Part shown: piece by piece, positions 6,055 through 8,950 of the stretch
How the letters are laid out: each line of letters begins with the position of its first letter
Position numbering within the stretch: the first letter of the stretch is position 1
From: Pseudomonadota bacterium
Lineage (GTDB): Bacteria; Pseudomonadota; Gammaproteobacteria; Enterobacterales; Succinivibrionaceae
Length of the DNA: 8,950 bases
Assembly: GCA_023460615.1 (NCBI GenBank)
Contig: JAEWPL010000110.1
Coordinates: 1 to 8,950, forward strand
Direction: 5' to 3'
Translations under genes and position numbers: made by a program
Notes under the pieces: generated by a model
The model's input: only the letters and a program-made list of their open reading frames with translations
Database searches by the model: none
What the model was told of the DNA's origin: nothing

Positions 6055-6060
6055 CTCCTT
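6055..6060 (-). promoter_or_regulatory. strong ribosome binding site of the DUF4258-like gene
   Basis: AAGGAG on the minus strand, six bases before the ATG at 6048. It is one of the best Shine-Dalgarno matches in the window and supports this gene as real and translated. Confidence 0.8.
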
Positions 6061-6072
6061 AGCAATTTTTCT

Positions 6073-6091
6073 TTTAATGATAATGAAAATT
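6073..6091. promoter_or_regulatory. weak Fur-box-like site
   Basis: The + strand contains AATGATAAT (6076-6084) inside a 19-base stretch that matches the Fur consensus GATAATGATAATCATTATC at 13 positions by my count. It overlaps the proposed -10 of the DUF4258-like gene, where a repressor would act. The right half-site is poor and the DNA is AT-rich, so chance is a serious alternative. Confidence 0.25.
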
Positions 6092-6114
6092 TAATCCTCA
6101 CCTTACAATGTCAA
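6088..6114 (-). promoter_or_regulatory. candidate sigma-70 promoter of the DUF4258-like gene
   Basis: The minus strand has a perfect -35 hexamer TTGACA (6114-6109), then 15 bases and TAAATT (6093-6088). The spacing is shorter than the usual 16-18 bases, and the alternative -10 at 17 bases (AATTTT) is poorer. Transcription would begin near 6081, about 33 bases before the ATG. Confidence 0.4.
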
Positions 6115-6122
6115 TTTTGACA
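6109..6122. repeat. TGTCAA-TT-TTGACA inverted repeat in the divergent spacer
   Basis: Perfect 6-base arms around two bases. Each arm is a TTGACA hexamer, one per strand, so the element could supply back-to-back -35 boxes or be an operator for a dimeric regulator. On the + strand the bases 16-18 downstream offer only a poor -10 (TACCTT at 6141-6146), so rightward use is doubtful. Confidence 0.45.
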
Positions 6123-6152
6123 AGTTAAAGTCAAAGTCTTTACCTTTAAAGT

Positions 6153-6176
6153 TTAAGTTTGCCTATCAAAGCTTAA
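6153..6176. repeat. imperfect inverted repeat in the divergent spacer
   Basis: TTAAGTTTG (6153-6161), five bases, then CAAAGCTTAA (6167-6176): nine paired bases with one unpaired base in the right arm. It lies about 100 bases upstream of ygiF and could be an operator. It has no T-run that would make it a terminator. Confidence 0.35.
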
Positions 6177-6205
6177 GATTGTTTACAAAATGGTGCTTTT
6201 TTGAT

Positions 6206-6235
6206 TTGAAACAAAGTATAAAATAAACTTATCAG
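6206..6235 (+). promoter_or_regulatory. candidate promoter region for ygiF-glnE
   Basis: TTGAAA (6206-6211, 5/6 to TTGACA) is followed after 18 bases by TATCAG (6230-6235, 4/6). A better -10 by itself, TATAAA (6217-6222), overlaps but has no good -35. Either would place the start of transcription 30-50 bases before ygiF. The exact element cannot be chosen by eye in this AT-rich stretch. Confidence 0.35.
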
Positions 6236-6275
6236 TATACAATTAAAGTATAGGTCAGAATTTTGGAGTCGCACT

Positions 6276-7352
6276 ATGCAGAATAAAGAAATTGAACTTA
6301 AATTTGGAATTGAAGGCAATCAGTGCAATCTTCGACAAATTTTTTCCAAAATAGGTACTGTTTCAGATGAGCAAGAATTACATCTTGATAACACCTATTT
6401 TGATACCGATAAAAAAGAGTTATTTGCTATCCGTGCAGGGCTTAGAATTCGTCATGCTGACAATTTCTCTGAGCAAACCTTAAAAGTAAAAGGACAGAAT
6501 ATTGGTGGCTTGCATCAACGTAGTGAATTTAATCTACCTATTGACAGTAGTGCAAGTGTCCCTAATTTAAAGGCATTTCCAAAAGATGCTTTTCCTGAAG
6601 ATTACAATATTGACGATCTGCAAAAGCGCTTGCAAAAAGTTTGCAGAATTAACTTTACAAGAAAACTCTTTAATCTAAATGTTTTAGATAGTACCTTTGA
6701 GGTTGCTTATGACAGTGGTTATATTGAGGTTGAAGGTAATAAAAAATACCCACTAAATGAGCTTGAATTAGAGCTTAAAGAAACTTCTGTTAAAGACAAT
6801 GATTTGTTAAAACTATGCTCTCTTGTTTGTAACTATCTTGCTCAAACACAGCTTCCTTTATTGTTAGAGCCATTTTCAAAGATGCATAGAGCCTCTTTAT
6901 TACAACAAGGCAAAGTCATCTCCTTGAATTTAGCTCAATTTGACAGTCAAAATACCACCGTTAAAACCTTAACTAATCTTGTTGCAAGTTTTGAGCAGTT
7001 ATACGGTTACTTTATTGTAAGTCGAGATGCTACCGTGTTAGCTTTGGTAAATTGCGTCTTGCATCAGTTATTAGAAGGCTTGAAAATGTTAAAACGCAAG
7101 CATCTTTTAGCCTTTGTCGAAGGTCAAAAAGAGCCTGTAGATTATAAAACTGATTTAAAAATCATTATTCGCTTGTTAAAAGATTTTTATAAAACCTCAA
7201 GTTGCTTTGAGAAAAAGCTATTAAAGGTAAGTTTAAATAATAATCAAAAACTTGTTAGTTATTGTGTAGAGAAAGTAAGGGAAGCAGAGAAAAACACTAA
7301 GTTGTTTTTAATTCCTTTAAAGTTACGTTTATTACTTTCACTGTTAGCTTAG
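6276..7352 (+). CDS. ygiF: YgiF-like CYTH-domain inorganic triphosphatase
   Basis: Protein of 358 residues; GGAG at 6265-6268 sits 7 bases before the ATG. YgiF of E. coli hydrolyses inorganic tripolyphosphate with a metal ion in a CYTH tunnel fold. The signature EIELK (Glu5, Glu7, Lys9) opens the protein. It is followed by DNTYFDT, a GLRIR strand (near 50), LKVKG...GGLHQRSEF, and ELELEL (162-167), each aligning with blocks of the E. coli protein; a SKMHR segment closes the CYTH domain near 205. The rest, about 215-358, takes the place of the CHAD helical domain but is short (E. coli YgiF has 433 residues) and little conserved, so the CHAD part appears degenerate or trimmed. The gene stands 28 bases before glnE, the same order as in E. 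coli, so the two are probably one transcript. Confidence 0.9.
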   Translation: MQNKEIELKFGIEGNQCNLRQIFSKIGTVSDEQELHLDNTYFDTDKKELFAIRAGLRIRHADNFSEQTLKVKGQNIGGLHQRSEFNLPIDSSASVPNLKAFPKDAFPEDYNIDDLQKRLQKVCRINFTRKLFNLNVLDSTFEVAYDSGYIEVEGNKKYPLNELELELKETSVKDNDLLKLCSLVCNYLAQTQLPLLLEPFSKMHRASLLQQGKVISLNLAQFDSQNTTVKTLTNLVASFEQLYGYFIVSRDATVLALVNCVLHQLLEGLKMLKRKHLLAFVEGQKEPVDYKTDLKIIIRLLKDFYKTSSCFEKKLLKVSLNNNQKLVSYCVEKVREAEKNTKLFLIPLKLRLLLSLLA

Positions 7353-7380
7353 ATTTACTTTACAAAGTATTAGAGAACAA

Positions 7381-8950
7381 ATGAATTTGAATTTACAGCC
7401 AAAATTAGATATGGACAGTAAGTTACCTGAAGTCCTTTTAAAAGAATCTAACAATCAATATGAGAGATTAAAGGGTAAATTAACCCCTGAGCAATTTAAA
7501 GCCTTTGACAGTAGAGCAGAGTTTAAAACCGTTATTGCCTTGTCTGATTTTGTTGCCAATACTATTTTTAGCTATCCTGATGTTTGTACAAAACTTGTAG
7601 AACAAGGGGCTTTAGATAGTGACACTTTCAGTTTAGATCCAAAAGAAGCTGTAAATTCCTATATTGAAGACAATTTATCTGAATTTGAATTAAAAAAACG
7701 CTTGCGTATTCTGCGCAGAACTAGAGCTATGGTAATTGCTTGGCGTGATCTTACAGGTAAAGCTTCTATTGATGAGGTTCTAGTCTCTTTATCTAATCTT
7801 GCTGAAGCAATTGTACTTAGAACTATCGATGTAGTAAGAGCACAGCTTAAAAACGCTTATGGCGATGCTGTAGACGAGGATGGGAAACCACTACCATTAC
7901 TTACTTTAGGTATGGGTAAATTAGGTGGTCAAGAGCTTAATTTCTCCTCTGATATCGATCTTATCTTTGCTTATCCTTTTGAAGGGCAGACAACAGGCTC
8001 TGTTCGACAATTAACCCATAGAGAGTTTTTTTCACGCATTGTGCAGCGCACTGCAAACATGCTTTCAGATAAAACGGTAGACACTTTCTGTTACCGTATT
8101 GATTTAAGACTACGTCCTTTTGGTGATGCAGGTACCATTGTAAACTCCTTTGATGCTCTGCAAAATTACTATGAAACCCAAGGCAGAACCTGGGAGAGAT
8201 ACGCTTTAGTTAAAGCTAAGCTTTTAGGTGATGAGAGTTATTACTCTCATTGGGGAAGTGACCTAATTGATTTATTAAGACCTTTTGTTTATAGAAGATA
8301 TCTTGATTACGGTGCGGTGCAATCCTTGCGTAAATTAAAGCATATGATTGAATCAGAGGTTCGTCGCCGTGCTTTAAAAGACAACTTTAAATTAGGTCAA
8401 GGTGGTATTCGTGAGGTGGAGTTTATTGCTCAAGTCTTTGAGCTGATGCGTGGTGGAAGATTTGTGGAACTACGTGATCGCTCCTTGCGCAGTACCTTAA
8501 AACATATAGCTAATCTTGATTTGATCCCCAAACAGATCTGCAAAAAGTTAGATGACTGTTATGTGTTCTTACGTAAAACCGAGAATATCATTCAAGAGTT
8601 TTCTGATAAACAAACTCAAAGCTTACCAGATAATGAAAAGGATATTGCAAGGCTATTAGTCTGTCTTGGTTATCAGGATTATGATACCTACAAAAAAGAT
8701 CTTGCCTATGTTATGGAATTTGTCCATGGTGAGTTTAAAAAGGTGGTTGCAGATGAAGAAAGCAATCACGAGGACTTTAAGAACTTTGATTTATGGGAAG
8801 CTAATTTAAGTGTTGAGGAGCTTGAAGCTGAATTACAAAAATATCTTGTAAATCAAGCTGAGGCTAAGCCTTTAGCTTTAGAAATTATCAATCTTAAAAA
8901 CACTTTAACTAGAATGCCGGTTGGACCTGTAGGTCGTGAGACTTTATTAG
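7381..8950 (+). CDS. glnE: bifunctional glutamine synthetase adenylyltransferase/adenylyl-removing enzyme, N-terminal part (cut by window end)
   Basis: An open frame of 523 codons from ATG 7381 to the window edge without a stop. GlnE controls nitrogen assimilation by adenylylating and deadenylylating glutamine synthetase in response to PII (GlnB) and glutamine. The nucleotidyltransferase motif of the N-terminal adenylyl-removing domain is clear: GMGKLGGQELNFSSDIDLIF, residues 177-196, with catalytic-type Asp191 and Asp193. Before it come the family's RTRAMVIAWRDLTG and LAEAIV helices. After it come DLRLRPFGDAG (near 241), YYETQGRTWERYALVKA (near 264), the LGQGGIREVEFIAQ segment (338-351) and RLLVCLGY (near 425). 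The last visible residues belong to the linker before the C-terminal adenylyltransferase domain, which lies outside. The ribosome binding site is weak (GAGA at 7373-7376). It follows ygiF by 28 bases, as in E. coli. Confidence 0.95.
   Translation, partial: MNLNLQPKLDMDSKLPEVLLKESNNQYERLKGKLTPEQFKAFDSRAEFKTVIALSDFVANTIFSYPDVCTKLVEQGALDSDTFSLDPKEAVNSYIEDNLSEFELKKRLRILRRTRAMVIAWRDLTGKASIDEVLVSLSNLAEAIVLRTIDVVRAQLKNAYGDAVDEDGKPLPLLTLGMGKLGGQELNFSSDIDLIFAYPFEGQTTGSVRQLTHREFFSRIVQRTANMLSDKTVDTFCYRIDLRLRPFGDAGTIVNSFDALQNYYETQGRTWERYALVKAKLLGDESYYSHWGSDLIDLLRPFVYRRYLDYGAVQSLRKLKHMIESEVRRRALKDNFKLGQGGIREVEFIAQVFELMRGGRFVELRDRSLRSTLKHIANLDLIPKQICKKLDDCYVFLRKTENIIQEFSDKQTQSLPDNEKDIARLLVCLGYQDYDTYKKDLAYVMEFVHGEFKKVVADEESNHEDFKNFDLWEANLSVEELEAELQKYLVNQAEAKPLALEIINLKNTLTRMPVGPVGRETLL

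Overview
The window looks like chromosomal DNA of an AT-rich, polarly flagellated gammaproteobacterium. The reasons are recognisable YgiM, YgiF and GlnE proteins in an order resembling the enterobacterial glnE-ygiF / ygiM neighbourhood, together with a MotY-type protein of the kind found in Vibrio, Aeromonas and relatives. A low-GC member of the Aeromonadales such as a Succinivibrionaceae species would fit, but that is inference; no rRNA or other taxonomic marker is present.

Left part (1-4760): a rightward four-gene unit. A near-perfect sigma-54 (-24/-12) promoter at 12-27 precedes motY. MotY is followed 6 bases later by a membrane-anchored TPR/Sel1-repeat protein. After a 79-base spacer comes an AAA+ ATPase with one membrane segment and a GspA/ExeA-type periplasmic domain, then an overlapping gene for a small single-pass membrane protein. 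A perfect 28-bp palindromic terminator closes the unit and also serves the convergent ygiM. All four products are predicted to be exported or inner-membrane anchored with most of the non-ATPase mass in the periplasm. MotY binds peptidoglycan and builds the T ring of sodium-driven flagellar motors together with the Sel1-repeat protein MotX. GspA-type ATPases help large secretin complexes pass the peptidoglycan layer. The combination under a sigma-54 promoter suggests an envelope module for the flagellar motor, or another polar machine, that I do not recognise as described. This is the most interesting part of the window.

Middle part (4762-6275): two leftward genes. ygiM encodes a signal peptide, an SH3 domain, a coiled coil and a C-terminal membrane anchor. 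Its best start is a GTG at 5481 with a good ribosome binding site, not the farther upstream ATG. A small gene for a DUF4258-like protein, whose domain is split by a basic helical insertion, lies between ygiM and ygiF, a pair that is directly divergent in E. coli. The 227-base divergent spacer 6049-6275 holds inverted repeats, candidate promoters and a weak Fur-like site. A 35-bp imperfect dyad lies just upstream of the ygiM promoter.

Right part (6276-8950): ygiF (CYTH triphosphatase with a shortened C-terminal region) and glnE (glutamine synthetase adenylyltransferase/adenylyl-removing enzyme), 28 bases apart on the + strand and probably cotranscribed. glnE runs off the right end; 523 codons are visible, covering the N-terminal adenylyl-removing domain and part of the linker. 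No tRNA, rRNA, CRISPR array, insertion sequence or clear pseudogene was seen, and no gene-free stretch exceeds 300 bases.
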